Of a stretch of DNA of 64,000 nucleotides, positions 33,927-43,248 are shown piece by piece (position 1 is the first letter of the stretch; every line of letters begins with the position of its first letter). Origin of the DNA: Rhodanobacteraceae bacterium (lineage in GTDB: Bacteria; Pseudomonadota; Gammaproteobacteria; Xanthomonadales; SZUA-5); assembly GCA_016717705.1 (NCBI GenBank), contig JADKFD010000098.1, positions 78,498 to 142,497 of the forward strand, read 5' to 3'. The notes under the pieces were generated by a model. The model saw nothing but the letters and a program-made list of their open reading frames with translations, did no database searches and was not told the DNA's origin. Both the position numbers and the translations under genes were made by a program.

Positions 33927-35036
33927 ATGACCTGCCCCACGCCATCGCTGCACCGCATTGCCCGCCTGCTGCTTTGCGGGCTGGTCGCTGCTCCCGCGCT
34001 GTGGGCGCAAGCGCTGACCGACGGACCCTATGTCTTCCACGCCGGCACGCACAGCGAGGCCCGCTGGATCTGCGCTGGCGAACTCAAGGCGGCGCCGATC
34101 GATGCCAGCGGACGAATCGCAGCGCTATGCGGAGACCTACCCACGCTGACGCTGGAAAAGTCGCCCGCACTGGCGCCGGACAGTCTGCCGCAAGCGCCAC
34201 GCTGGGCGGCGCTGTCGGACGTTCATGGCCAGGCCGACTTGATGCTGCGCCTGCTGCGGGCGCAAGGCATCGTCGATGAAAAGGACCGCTGGCTGTGGGG
34301 CAACGGCGTGCTGGTGGTGGTCGGCGACACGCTGGATCGCGGACCGCAGCAGATCGAGGCGCTGTGGACGATCTACCGACTGGCCCAGGAAGCGGCCAGC
34401 GCTGGCGGTCGCGTCGAGCTGCTGCTCGGCAATCATGAAGTGATGGTGCTGGCTGGCGACCTGCGCTACCTGCACGAGCGCTACCTCGCGGTGGCAAAGC
34501 TGTTGGGGCGCAGCTACGACCAGCTGTTCGCGGCGGACAGCGAACTCGGCGCCTGGCTGCGGCGCCGGGCGACCGTGCTCAAGCTTGGCGACACGCTGTT
34601 CGTGCATGCTGGCCTGCATCCGCAATTCGCCGATCATTCCATCGATCTGGCCGCCATCAACACCCGCTTCCGCGCAGGCCTGGGTGATTCCCGGGAAACC
34701 CTGAGCCAGGATCCGCAGGACGACTGGTTGCTCGGCACTGACGGGCCGACCTGGTATCGCGGCTATTTTGTATCCGAGCGCGCAACGCTGGAGCAGATCG
34801 AGAAGCTGCTGGCGCAGGCCAAGGTGAGTCGCATCGTTGTCGGCCACACGACGATGACGCAGATCGTTTCGCTCTACCAGGGCCGCGTCATCGGCGTCGA
34901 TGCGGGAATCAAGAACGGCCAGACCGGCGAACTGCTGATCTTCGACAAAGCTCAGCTGTGGCGTGGGCTGCTCGACGGCGATCGCTTAAGTTTGCCGTCC
35001 GGGGATGACCTGGGACCGCAGCCACCCGCTCGATGA
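33927..35036 (+). CDS. Exported PPP-type metallophosphoesterase
   Basis: This 369-residue protein has an N-terminal signal (RLLLCGLVAAPALWAQA). Calcineurin-like phosphatase motifs are in the usual order: SDVHGQ, GDTLDRGPQQ, LLGNHEVM, VHAGLHP and VVGHTTM. This set fits the Shewanella-like PPP phosphatase group, which dephosphorylates Ser/Thr or Tyr in vitro. Two metal ions are expected. Because of the signal it should act in the periplasm. A kinase target is not evident from the neighbours. Confidence 0.75.
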   Translation: MTCPTPSLHRIARLLLCGLVAAPALWAQALTDGPYVFHAGTHSEARWICAGELKAAPIDASGRIAALCGDLPTLTLEKSPALAPDSLPQAPRWAALSDVHGQADLMLRLLRAQGIVDEKDRWLWGNGVLVVVGDTLDRGPQQIEALWTIYRLAQEAASAGGRVELLLGNHEVMVLAGDLRYLHERYLAVAKLLGRSYDQLFAADSELGAWLRRRATVLKLGDTLFVHAGLHPQFADHSIDLAAINTRFRAGLGDSRETLSQDPQDDWLLGTDGPTWYRGYFVSERATLEQIEKLLAQAKVSRIVVGHTTMTQIVSLYQGRVIGVDAGIKNGQTGELLIFDKAQLWRGLLDGDRLSLPSGDDLGPQPPAR

Positions 35037-35184
35037 ATGCCGCAGAGTCGAGCAATCCTTGGCCAGCTTGCGCTGCTGCCAGTCTTGACGCTGCTCATGC
35101 CGATCGCGTCGCGGCCGATGGTAGCCTTCCGTCCTCGACGGCGCGCCGCGTGCCGATTGTTTCGCCCTTGCCCCGGTTTTCGCA

Positions 35185-36072
35185 ATGCTCTCATTCCTGC
35201 CTGGTGTCGTGATCCTGACACTGACGTCGCTGCTGGCACTTACCAGCACCGTGATCCTGGTGCCGGTGCTGCTGGTGCTGGCGCTGATCAAACTGCTGCT
35301 GCCGATTGCCGCCGTGCGTCGCCTGCTGAGCCGCATGATCATCCTGGTCGCGGAAACCTGGATCGGCATCAACAATCTGATGATCCGTCTGTTCACGCGC
35401 GACCAGCGCTGGGAGATCGAGGGCAAAGAACACCTCAAGCGGGATGGCTGGTATCTGGTGCTGAGCAACCACCAGAGCTGGGTCGACATCCTGGTGCTGC
35501 AATACGTCTGCAACCAGCGCATCCCGTTTCTCAAGTTCTTCATCAAGAGCCAGTTGATCTGGGTGCCGTTCCTCGGCCTGGCCTGGTGGGCGCTCGATTT
35601 TCCGTTCATGAAGCGCTATTCGAAAGAGCATCTGGAAAAGCACCCGGAGCTGCGCGGCAAGGATGTCGAAGCCACGCGCCGCGCCTGCCAGAGGTTCGCC
35701 GAGCTGCCGGTGTCGGTGATGAATTTCGTCGAGGGCACACGCTTCACGCCGGGCAAGCACGAGCGGCAGAAGTCACCTTATCGACATCTGCTGAAACCCA
35801 AGGTCGGCGGCGTCGCCTTCGTGCTGGAAACCATGGGTGAGACGCTGCGTTCGATCATCGACATCACGATCGTCTACCCGGATGGTCGCCCCACCCTCAC
35901 CGACCTGTTGTCGGGGCGCGTGCGCCGCGTGCGCATCCATGTACAGCGGCGCGAGATCCCACGCGAATTGCTGGGCGGGAATTACGAGAACGATCTGGCC
36001 GTGCGCGAGCGCTTCCAGCAGTGGATCAACGGGATCTGGGCGGAGAAGGACCGGTTGATCGGATCCATGTAG
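35185..36072 (+). CDS. 1-acylglycerol-3-phosphate acyltransferase-like (YihG/PlsC family)
   Basis: The 295-residue membrane protein has a long hydrophobic N-terminus. Acyltransferase motif I is LSNHQSWVDILVLQ and motif III is NFVEGTRFT, with PFLKFFIKSQLIWVPFLG between. Overall it resembles E. coli YihG, a lysophosphatidic acid acyltransferase of the inner membrane, more than PlsC itself. The stop codon TAG at 36070-36072 is formed by the start of a palindromic repeat that also provides the stop of the convergent kinase gene. Confidence 0.85.
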   Translation: MLSFLPGVVILTLTSLLALTSTVILVPVLLVLALIKLLLPIAAVRRLLSRMIILVAETWIGINNLMIRLFTRDQRWEIEGKEHLKRDGWYLVLSNHQSWVDILVLQYVCNQRIPFLKFFIKSQLIWVPFLGLAWWALDFPFMKRYSKEHLEKHPELRGKDVEATRRACQRFAELPVSVMNFVEGTRFTPGKHERQKSPYRHLLKPKVGGVAFVLETMGETLRSIIDITIVYPDGRPTLTDLLSGRVRRVRIHVQRREIPRELLGGNYENDLAVRERFQQWINGIWAEKDRLIGSM

Positions 36073-36253
36073 GAGCGACGGTCGCGCCAGTTCACGCCTC
36101 GAACCTGCGGGAGCGGGTTTACCCTGCTCTTGCGGAGCGGGTTTCCCGCGATCTCGTTCTCCGGCCGAGAAGCTCGCGGAATAAATCCGCTCCCACATGA
36201 AAACAGTGCGTTGACTCGGGAGCTCGGGTCGCGACGCACGCGTCGCTCCTACA
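36068..36253. repeat. GTAG/REP composite between convergent genes
   Basis: Perfect 13-base inverted arms TGTAGGAGCGACG and CGTCGCTCCTACA enclose several REP family B pieces, including CGGGAGCGGGTTTACC and ATAAATCCGCTCCCACA. The left arm provides the stop of the acyltransferase gene and the right arm the stop of the sensor kinase gene. The cluster may terminate both transcripts. Confidence 0.8.
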
Positions 36254-38294
36254 AGGGCAAGCGCAGCTGGAATTCGGCCCCGGGATCGCGGTTGATCACG
36301 TCGACTTCGCCGTGCATCGCGCGCGCCAGCTGGCGCACCAGCGCCAATCCGATACCGGTGCCCAGCGACTCGCGGGTCAGTTCGCTGCCCGAGCGGTAGA
36401 ACAACTGGAAGATCTTCTTCATCTGCGATTTCGGTACGCCCGGACCGTAGTCGCGAACGCCAATGATCGCGCTGCTGCTGTTGCAGGCCACACTGATCTC
36501 CAGGCGATGCTCGATCGCCTCCCGCGAGAACTTGATGGCGTTGTCGACCAGGTTGATCAGGACCTGGATGAAGGCATCGCTGTCGACGTGGAGCGTCTGC
36601 TCGGCGCATGCCGGGTCGATGCGGTATTCGACGGTGAATCCGGCGCGTTCGATCTGCGCGTGGATCTTCGAGCGCAGCATGTCGATCAGGGCACCGATGG
36701 CCATCGGTTTCAGCTCGAGCACGAAGTCGCTGCGCTCCATGCGCGCCAGTTGCAGCACGTTGGCGATCAGCCGCGACAGGCGTTCGCTCTCGTCGAAGAT
36801 GAAATCGTAATAGCCGGGCTTCTTGTCCTCGCCGGCCCAGCCTTCGCGCAGCATCTCGGCGTACATGCGGATCGAGGTCAATGGCGTTTTCAGTTCGTGG
36901 CTGACCGCCGAGACGAAGTCCTGCTGCTGCCGCGCCAGCAGGATCTGTCGCAGACCAAGGCGATAAAGCGCAAGAAAGCCGCCCAGCAGCACGGCAAACA
37001 GAATGGCGCTGGCCCAATAGACGATCCGCGCGCCGGGGCCGGGCGGCAGCCGGCGGATGCTCCAGATCAGCTGCAATCGGTCCAGTGGCGCCGACAATCG
37101 GGTCTGGTAGAGCAGCTCTCCGCGCACCTCGCTGGCGCTGCTCAGGCTGCGTCCGGGCGCCTCGCCGGGAATCAGTCGCAACACGTCCTGTTGCCAGGCG
37201 ACGACCAGATCGCTCATCTGCCACAGCGCCGTCCCCTGGAATGACCGCGCAATCACGCCATCGATGAAGGCGTTCTGGTCGATCAGCACGCCCTGGATGG
37301 TGCGCTGGCCATTGCGCCAGACCTTGCGAAACAGCACGCCGTGGCCGCTGGCCAGCAGCCCGAACTCGAAGGGATCGACCTCGCTCTCGAACATGCGTAT
37401 CCGACCGCCAGCGCCCTTGGCGTCCTCCAGTTCGCCGACGGCGAGTTCCTCGAGAATCGCGCGCTGCTCCTTGCGCTTGCTGCGCTCGCCGGAATTGGAC
37501 AGCGCCTGCACCAGTTCAGCGTCGGCAGCCTGGTCCTGATCCTTCTTGCCGGCCTCCACATAGCCACGATCGAGGCGCAACTCATCGACGCGCCCGAGTT
37601 GACTTGTCGCTTGTCGCGTCGGCGTGGCCGAAGCCGCATTGAGCTTGTCGAACGCGGCCTGACCCTGGGTTTCGAGTGCTTGCTGCGCGCCCTCGCTGGC
37701 GCTGGCCTCGTTCTTCCCCTCTGCCACCGGTGATTCGTAACTGGACGCCAGGCCACTGCCGCGGCTGTCAGCCGTCCTGGCGACCGCCAATCGTTCGCGC
37801 ACAGGCACCACCAGCTGATTGCGGCTGAGCACGTCGAGCAGTTGCTGGCGCACGAGCAAGCGCTGCGCCAGCTCGCTTTCGCCGAGGTCCAGAGCAGATT
37901 GATCGGCGCCCGCCCCAGGCAGCAAGGGCGTCGAGAATCTGCCCTCGCCATCGACTTCGAAGTGGCCGAGCAGACCGGGGAAACTGCCGGGTGCCGGCAA
38001 CTGCGCCAGCGGAGAGCGCTGCACGGTTGCCGCTTTGCCCTCTCCGCCGCTGACCGTCTGGAACTGGTAATCGCCATCGCTGCGTGCTTCTTCGACGGCG
38101 ATCGCCCGCTGCAGTTCGATATCGATGCGCGCGGCCATTTCCTCGGCCAGCGTGCGGTACTGGTGCAGTGCCTCCCAGCGCAGTTGTTGCTGCGTCTGCC
38201 AGACCAGCACCGCGCTCGGCACTACCAGCGCGAACAGCAGCAGCGCCAGGAACAGGCGCAAGCGTGCAGGACTGAGGCCGCGAGCCCTGCGCAC
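36249..38294 (-). CDS. Transmembrane sensor histidine kinase
   Basis: This 681-residue kinase has an N-terminal membrane span (LFLALLLFALVVPSAVLVW) and a long periplasmic sensor of about 390 residues with a low-complexity polar middle. A second span (YWASAILFAVLLGGFLALY) leads to the kinase core: SHELKTPLTSIRMYAEM with the phospho-His, NLVDNAIKFS, VRDYGPGV and GTGIGLALVRQL. It starts with GTG one base after the upstream regulator stop, so the two are one operon. Signal is unknown. The TAG stop belongs to the flanking palindromic repeat. Confidence 0.88.
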   Translation of the reverse strand: MRRARGLSPARLRLFLALLLFALVVPSAVLVWQTQQQLRWEALHQYRTLAEEMAARIDIELQRAIAVEEARSDGDYQFQTVSGGEGKAATVQRSPLAQLPAPGSFPGLLGHFEVDGEGRFSTPLLPGAGADQSALDLGESELAQRLLVRQQLLDVLSRNQLVVPVRERLAVARTADSRGSGLASSYESPVAEGKNEASASEGAQQALETQGQAAFDKLNAASATPTRQATSQLGRVDELRLDRGYVEAGKKDQDQAADAELVQALSNSGERSKRKEQRAILEELAVGELEDAKGAGGRIRMFESEVDPFEFGLLASGHGVLFRKVWRNGQRTIQGVLIDQNAFIDGVIARSFQGTALWQMSDLVVAWQQDVLRLIPGEAPGRSLSSASEVRGELLYQTRLSAPLDRLQLIWSIRRLPPGPGARIVYWASAILFAVLLGGFLALYRLGLRQILLARQQQDFVSAVSHELKTPLTSIRMYAEMLREGWAGEDKKPGYYDFIFDESERLSRLIANVLQLARMERSDFVLELKPMAIGALIDMLRSKIHAQIERAGFTVEYRIDPACAEQTLHVDSDAFIQVLINLVDNAIKFSREAIEHRLEISVACNSSSAIIGVRDYGPGVPKSQMKKIFQLFYRSGSELTRESLGTGIGLALVRQLARAMHGEVDVINRDPGAEFQLRLPL

Positions 38295-38295
38295 C

Positions 38296-39001
38296 TCAGG
38301 TCTCCAGCAGCAAGCGATAACCGCCGGTGCGCACCGTGATCAGGTGCCGCGGCTGGCGCGGATCGGGCTCGATCTTGCGGCGCAACTTGGCGATGTGGAT
38401 GTCCACCGTGCGCGTCTCGATGTCCAGATGGCGCGCATAACCCCACACCCGGTGCAGCAGTTCTTCGCGCGGGACCGGTCGCTCGGTGTGCGCGGCCAGA
38501 TACTGCAGCAGCTCCATTTCGCGCCGGGTGAAGGCGATCTCGCCATGCGCTGTGTGCGCCGACAGATTGCGTACGTCGACCCGACAATCGGCGCGCAACC
38601 GGATCATGCCGTCGCCTTCGAGACCGACGTGAGCCCGCCGCAGCACCGCCTGCACGCGCAGCACCAGTTGCGCGATCGAAAACGGCTTGGCCACATAGTC
38701 GTCGGCACCCAGCGACAAACCGTGCACCACGTCCTCGTCGGTCGATTTGGCGGTGAGCATGATCACCGGCTGCTCGCGATCGTCGGCGCCGGATCGCCGC
38801 CAGAATGTCGAAGCCATTGCGGCCGGGGAGCATCACATCCAGCAGCACCAGATCGAAGCGCCCGCTGAGCGCGCGGCCGAGGCCCTGATCGCCGTCGACC
38901 GCCGCCTCGACTTCATAGCCGTGATAGATGAACACGTCGACCAGGCCAGTGCGGATGGCCGGTTCGTCTTCGACAATCAGAAGGCGTGGTTTGCGGGTCA
39001 T
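38296..39001 (-). CDS. OmpR-type response regulator, one-base insertion
   Basis: The receiver has RLLIVEDEPAIRTGLV, the phosphorylation site in LVLLDVMLPGRNGFD, then IMLTAKSTDEDVV and GADDYVAKPF. The output domain is a winged helix (REMELLQYLAAHTERP, RTVDIHIAKLRRKIE, TVRTGGYRLL). The coding length is a multiple of three plus one: one extra base near 38795 splits the receiver after ILAAIRR. Removing it joins RRDDREQPVIMLTA smoothly, so a sequencing error is likely. The expected product is 234 residues and pairs with the kinase that follows. Confidence 0.82.
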
Positions 39002-39043
39002 GGCTCGTTTTTCGGTTTGCGCAGCGGGACGACGCATGTCGGC

Positions 39044-39073
39044 GTAGCCCGCTGCGCGGGCAACGTGACCTAC
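39044..39073. repeat. REP family D, single copy
   Basis: GTAGCCCGCTGCGCGGGCAA followed by CGTGACCTAC matches the palindrome at 25248-25279. It lies upstream of the response regulator gene and between divergent genes. Confidence 0.7.
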
Positions 39074-39212
39074 AACAACCCTACCAATCCACGCTGCCGC
39101 ACGCACGTAAACACCATGTAAACCCGCGAGCAAAGAGTTTGCACGACTGGTCCTGTGATGACGATCGCCTCCTGCCGAAGATGGCCACACCTTCCGCAGC
39201 AGGAGCGCCCCG

Positions 39213-39755
39213 ATGGCAATCGTCAACCGCATCACCCGCTTGTTCACGGCGGATGTTCACGCCGTGCTGGACCGGCTGGAGGAGCCCGACGCCCTGCTGC
39301 GCCAGGCCATCCGCGAGATGGAGTCGGCGCTCGCCGAGCACACGCAGCAGCTCAAGGCGCTGGAGCTGGACCGCGAACTGGTGCGTCGGCGCAGCAGCGA
39401 GATCGAGCGCTCGCTGGCGAGCATCCGTGAAGAGATCGACCTGTCGTTTGCCGCCGGGAATGAGGCGCTGGTGCGCACCTGCCTGCGCCGCCGGCTGGAG
39501 GGCGAACGCCTGCAACGCATGCTCGAACAGCGGCAGACGGCGCTGACCCAGCAGATCGAGCAGGCCACGCCGGTGCTTGCGCAGCAACGCGAACGCCTCG
39601 ATTCGATGCGCCAGAAGGCGGCGCTGTTCGATGTCGAAACCACCTCCTGCGCGAATGCCGACAGTACGCGCTGGAACGGCAGCGATTGCGGCGTCAGCGA
39701 GGCCGATATCGACCTGGCGCTGCTGCGCGAGCAGCAGGCACGGAGGGCGTCATGA
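39213..39755 (+). CDS. PspA/IM30-family coiled-coil protein
   Basis: This 180-residue, almost wholly helical protein opens with IVNRITRLFTADVHAVLDRL and EEPDALLRQAIREMESAL, the N-terminal signature of PspA/Vipp1 proteins. These coat and protect membranes under stress. The coiled coil runs to about residue 135; a short tail follows. It is shorter than PspA (about 222), so it may be a divergent member. Its stop overlaps the start of a membrane-protein gene (ATGA), and a vWA protein gene follows, suggesting a small membrane-stress operon. Confidence 0.75.
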   Translation: MAIVNRITRLFTADVHAVLDRLEEPDALLRQAIREMESALAEHTQQLKALELDRELVRRRSSEIERSLASIREEIDLSFAAGNEALVRTCLRRRLEGERLQRMLEQRQTALTQQIEQATPVLAQQRERLDSMRQKAALFDVETTSCANADSTRWNGSDCGVSEADIDLALLREQQARRAS

Positions 39756-40315
39756 AGCCCCTCTCCTTCTGGCGCGGCGTGCTGCTGGCCATCGTCATCA
39801 GCGTGGTCGGCGCTGTACTGCATACGGTGCTGGCCAAACTGCTCGGCAACACCAGCTCACTGCGCGTCGTCATCCTGATGGCAGGGCTGAGTTATGTGTT
39901 GGCGCTGCTCGCGAACGGCCCACGGCAGAGCGGTCGGGTGGTGGCTGCGCTGGCCTGGTTGGCCCTGGCCGGACTGTTGCTCGTGTTCAACCCTCCACTG
40001 ACGCTGTGGCTGCTGCTGCAGACCGGCTTCATCTGGCTGCTGCGCTCGTTACAGCGCTACGACAGCCTGATTCCGGCCAGCGCCGACGCGCTGTTCAGCA
40101 GCTTTGCGCTGGCAGCCGCCATCGCCACCGCGCAACACACACAAAGCCTGTTCCTTGCCCTGTGGAGCTACTTCCTGGTGCAGGCGCTGGCGGCCTTCGT
40201 TCCCATTCGAGTCGCCGCCGTGCCAGGCGCCAGCGGCGGTACCCGCGAAACCGATTTCGAATCCTCCTACCGCAATGCGCAAACCGCATTGCGGAACCTG
40301 TCCCTGCGTTCCTGA
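39752..40315 (+). CDS. Small multi-spanning membrane protein of unknown function
   Basis: The 187-residue protein has about five hydrophobic spans (for example GVLLAIVISVVGAVLHTVLA and VLALLANGPRQSGRVVAALA regions). No recognised family motif is seen. The start ATG overlaps the stop of the PspA-like gene. The C-terminal 25 residues are polar and probably cytoplasmic. By position it may anchor or be served by the PspA-like protein. Confidence 0.65.
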   Translation: MKPLSFWRGVLLAIVISVVGAVLHTVLAKLLGNTSSLRVVILMAGLSYVLALLANGPRQSGRVVAALAWLALAGLLLVFNPPLTLWLLLQTGFIWLLRSLQRYDSLIPASADALFSSFALAAAIATAQHTQSLFLALWSYFLVQALAAFVPIRVAAVPGASGGTRETDFESSYRNAQTALRNLSLRS

Positions 40316-40328
40316 TCTGGAGATTGCG

Positions 40329-41533
40329 ATGAAACCACCAAACTGCTCGTTTCCGCACTGCTGCTGGCCACGGCCGTGGTCGTTTACGCCTATCCGCTGC
40401 GCGGCAGCCAGAACACCCAACCGGCACCGGTCCACACCCCGGTCGTCGCCACCACGGCGCAACCGCCACGTCCCGTCGTCGAAGTGGTGTTCGTGCTCGA
40501 CACCACCGGCAGCATGGGCGGGCTGATCCAGGCCGCCAAGGACAATATCTGGTCGATCGCGCGCACCATGGCATCGGCGCAGCCGCAGCCGGACATCCGC
40601 GTCGGCCTGGTCGCCTATCGCGACCGCGGCGACGACTACGTTACGCGTGTCGTCGACCTCAGCGACGATCTCGACTCGATGTACGCCACATTGATGGACT
40701 TCCAGGCCGGCGGTGGCGGCGATGGCCCGGAAGCGGTCAACGAGGCGCTGTTTGCCGCCGTGCACCAGATCGGATGGAGCCAGAATCCGGCCGCTTACCA
40801 GGTGATTTTTCTGGTTGGCGACGCGCAGGCACACATGGACTATCCGGATGACGTCAAGTATCCGGACACGGTGCAGGCCGCCGCGGCGCGCGGCATCATC
40901 GTCAACACCATCCAGGCCGGCGACGATCCGTCCACCCACAGCGAATGGTTGCAGATCGCCCAGCTCAGCCAGGGCGCGCATTTCAAGGTAGGCCAGCAAG
41001 GCGATGCGGTCGCCGTGGCGACACCCTTCGATGCCGATATGGCCAAGCTGTCGAAGGAACTCGACGACACCCGCCTGTTCTACGGCGACGACAAGGCGCA
41101 GGCGCGCAATCGCAGCAAACGCGCCGCGACCGACAAGCTCAACGAAGGCGGATCGGTGGGTTCGCTGGCCCAGCGCGCGGCGTTCAACGCGTCGAGCTCA
41201 GGCGCGAAGAACTTCCTCGGCGACAGCGAACTGGTGGAAGACGTCGCCAGCGGCCGCGTCGACCTCGCCGCGATCGACAAGGCCGAACTGCCGGCACCCC
41301 TGCGCGAGCTGTCCACCGAGGAACAGCGCAAGCTGGTGATGGACACCAAGGGCAAGCGAGATGCGCTGAGCAGCAACATCGCCAAGCTTGCCGAACAACG
41401 CCAGCAGTACATTGAAAACGAACTCAGCAAGGACGCCGACGTCGGCCAGTCGCTCGACTACCAGATCTTCGGCGCGGTCAAGGAACAGGCGGCCAAGAAG
41501 GGGCTGAGCTACGAGTCGGCGCCGGCGCATTGA
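40329..41533 (+). CDS. Exported von Willebrand factor A-domain protein, frameshift at start
   Basis: After restoring one base just behind the ATG at 40329, the protein starts MKTTKLLVSALLLATAVVV, a clear signal or anchor. The vWA domain (about 40-240) has the MIDAS motif DTTGSMG, plus GDGPEAVNEAL and VIFLVGDAQAHMD. The remainder is helical, with no known domain. vWA domains bind metal-dependent ligands and often work with AAA+ or membrane-stress proteins. The coding length is two modulo three, consistent with one lost base. It is the third gene of the PspA-like operon. Confidence 0.75.
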
Positions 41534-42028
41534 GGCGCAGAAACTGGAGTGCGCCGCTTGCCAGCGCTCTGGCTGCCCGTCGATCCTGGCAGCAACGGCG
41601 TACCCGGTGTGCGCGCCCCAGCGCGTGCACCGGGTACTTGCTCCCACGGCGGCGAATCGCCGCGCGAGACACCGCCCTGGCGAAATTGCGACGTACGCGG
41701 GTTGTCCGGTGTCCCCGAGGAGTAGTCGTGCGAGCCGCCATTTCCCGCCGACAATGTCAAAAATTTCGACGGCAGCTGGGAACTCGCGCCCCTTGGGCAA
41801 TGACAAAGCCGTCGTCCGTACGCGCAGATTTCGCCGGCCGGTTCGCGCTGCACCAAAGTTGGCCCGGCCATGCTCGTGATGGTTGAATTCGATCGATGAA
41901 CTGTGTACGGGATCCACTCTGTCGTGATTCCGCGGGTTGAACAGCGGCGCTGCCGGATTTTTCGTTGCCCTGGGTTTTCCCGGATTTCCATGGGTATGCT
42001 GCAATCACTAATCACAGAGAATTGACGA
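41534..42028. other. Gene-poor gap with palindromes
   Basis: No gene is supported in these 495 bases. A near-perfect palindrome lies at 41600-41637, with 17-base arms differing at two positions (left arm GTACCCGGTGTGCGCGC). It is followed by a smaller one, GCGGCGAATCGCCGC, near 41645-41660. These may be a terminator of the vWA gene or members of another repeat family. Confidence 0.5.
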
Positions 42029-42384
42029 ATGAAATCGATGTTCAGATGCGTGGTGTTGGTACTGCTGGTCACGATGGGCTTGAGTGCGTGCGTGACGGCG
42101 CCAAAGTCCCAGGCTTTCAACCGGGAAGCAAACGCAACGCTCAAGCGTATTCAGATCCTGCCGCTGCAGGTCAAACCGGTCGAGCTGGTGATGTTCAACA
42201 ATCCCGCAAACAGCTTTGGTTTGATCGGAGCGGTCATTGCCGAATCGGGCCGCGAGCAAGGGAAAATGGCTGCAGAAAGCTTCGGTGGCGGCGAAATTCG
42301 AGCATCGCATCCAATTTCGCGAGAAATTCGCGGCAGCGATGCTTGAACGCGGCTAGAGCTTCACTGGCCGGAAGAATTGAAAGG
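42029..42384 (+). pseudogene. Decayed partial copy of the lipoprotein gene at 43249
   Basis: The first 74 codons are identical to the gene at 43249, including the lipobox LSACVTAP. It then loses bases near 42252, putting it out of frame, gains a TAG where the other copy has TATGAG, and diverges completely after GAATTGAAAGGC at about 42384. The similarity also covers about 20 bases upstream of the ATG, so the duplicated unit is about 375 bases. Confidence 0.85.
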
Positions 42385-42389
42385 CACAG

Positions 42390-43200
42390 GTTTTGGCTTC
42401 CTGCGGGATCGGTCGATCCATGAAGTCGATGGAAACGGTCCCGTGTTGATCGCGCCCGGGTGAGAAGGCAAAGCGCACCAAGGCCTGATTGGTCACCGCC
42501 GAGATTCGTGGTCACATCGACCAACGCGCTGTGTGCTGGCAGAACCGGGGTCTTAGCCGGCGGAAGATGCGTAAAGCTTCGCGAACCCACGCGGTGTCTT
42601 GCTTGACCGCGGTCCTCGTCGGCCCAGTAGATCTCTCAGCGTTTTCTGCCTTCGCACGGGCCTGGATCTGCGGGTACTCCACCGCCAGCCAGCTACCGAC
42701 GTCCGGCGGGCCGCTGCTCCAGCGCGCGCTTGATCGGACGCTGGGGGCGTCATTCCCCGCGCCGCAGGTATTCGCCCAGCGTGCGAATCGGCATCTCGAT
42801 CTTGGCAACTTCGGATCAGCGCCCGAACCGCGCAGACCCACAGCGCGAACGGAAGCTGCAACTGGTCAGCCCCGGTTCTGACCACCGCGATCACGCACAA
42901 ACATCATCAACGCCAGAGAGCGAACGGGTGTGTGTTTGTTGTACCCTCTCTCTCTCTCTCTGCGCTCTCGCCAAAGCACACGGACGCGCTTTTCCGAATC
43001 CAGTCGCCGATCCATCGACCGCACCCCACATCAAATCGCCGTGCCCAACTGATCACGGTTCCAATATCTACACCGCCAATTTGCGCAATCTCTCGCCATG
43101 TCTTCCCGTGTTCACGCCGCAGGCGATCCGCCTGCACGCGAAGGAGAGCCGGAGGAAGTCGTCGGAAAGCTCATGCGTCGGGTTTCATTCATGCCAGAAT
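42390..43200 (-). pseudogene. Degraded IS630-family transposase
   Basis: Read on the minus strand in several frames, the order of an IS630 transposase is preserved. A helix-turn-helix comes first (GKTWREIAQIGGVDIGTVIS, WARRF). Then come IRTLGEYLRRG, PQRPIKRALEQRP, EYPQIQARAKAENAE, IYWADED and KTPVLPAHSALVDV. At least four frameshifts and stops interrupt it, and no terminal repeats or TA target duplication were recognised. It sits exactly between the two copies of the duplicated lipoprotein segment. A (TC)n run near 42948 lies within it. Confidence 0.7.
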
Positions 43201-43248
43201 ACTAGCACATATTTGATTGCCGGGTTAATAATCACAGAGAATTAACGA

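Noticed and set aside
41198..42004. 268-residue minus-strand frame overlapping the vWA gene end and the gap
   Set aside because: About half is antisense to the vWA gene and the rest covers palindromes; no domain seen.
42945..42966. Short (TC)n microsatellite
   Set aside because: Only about nine units, inside a decayed transposase; no sign of phase-variable control of a gene.
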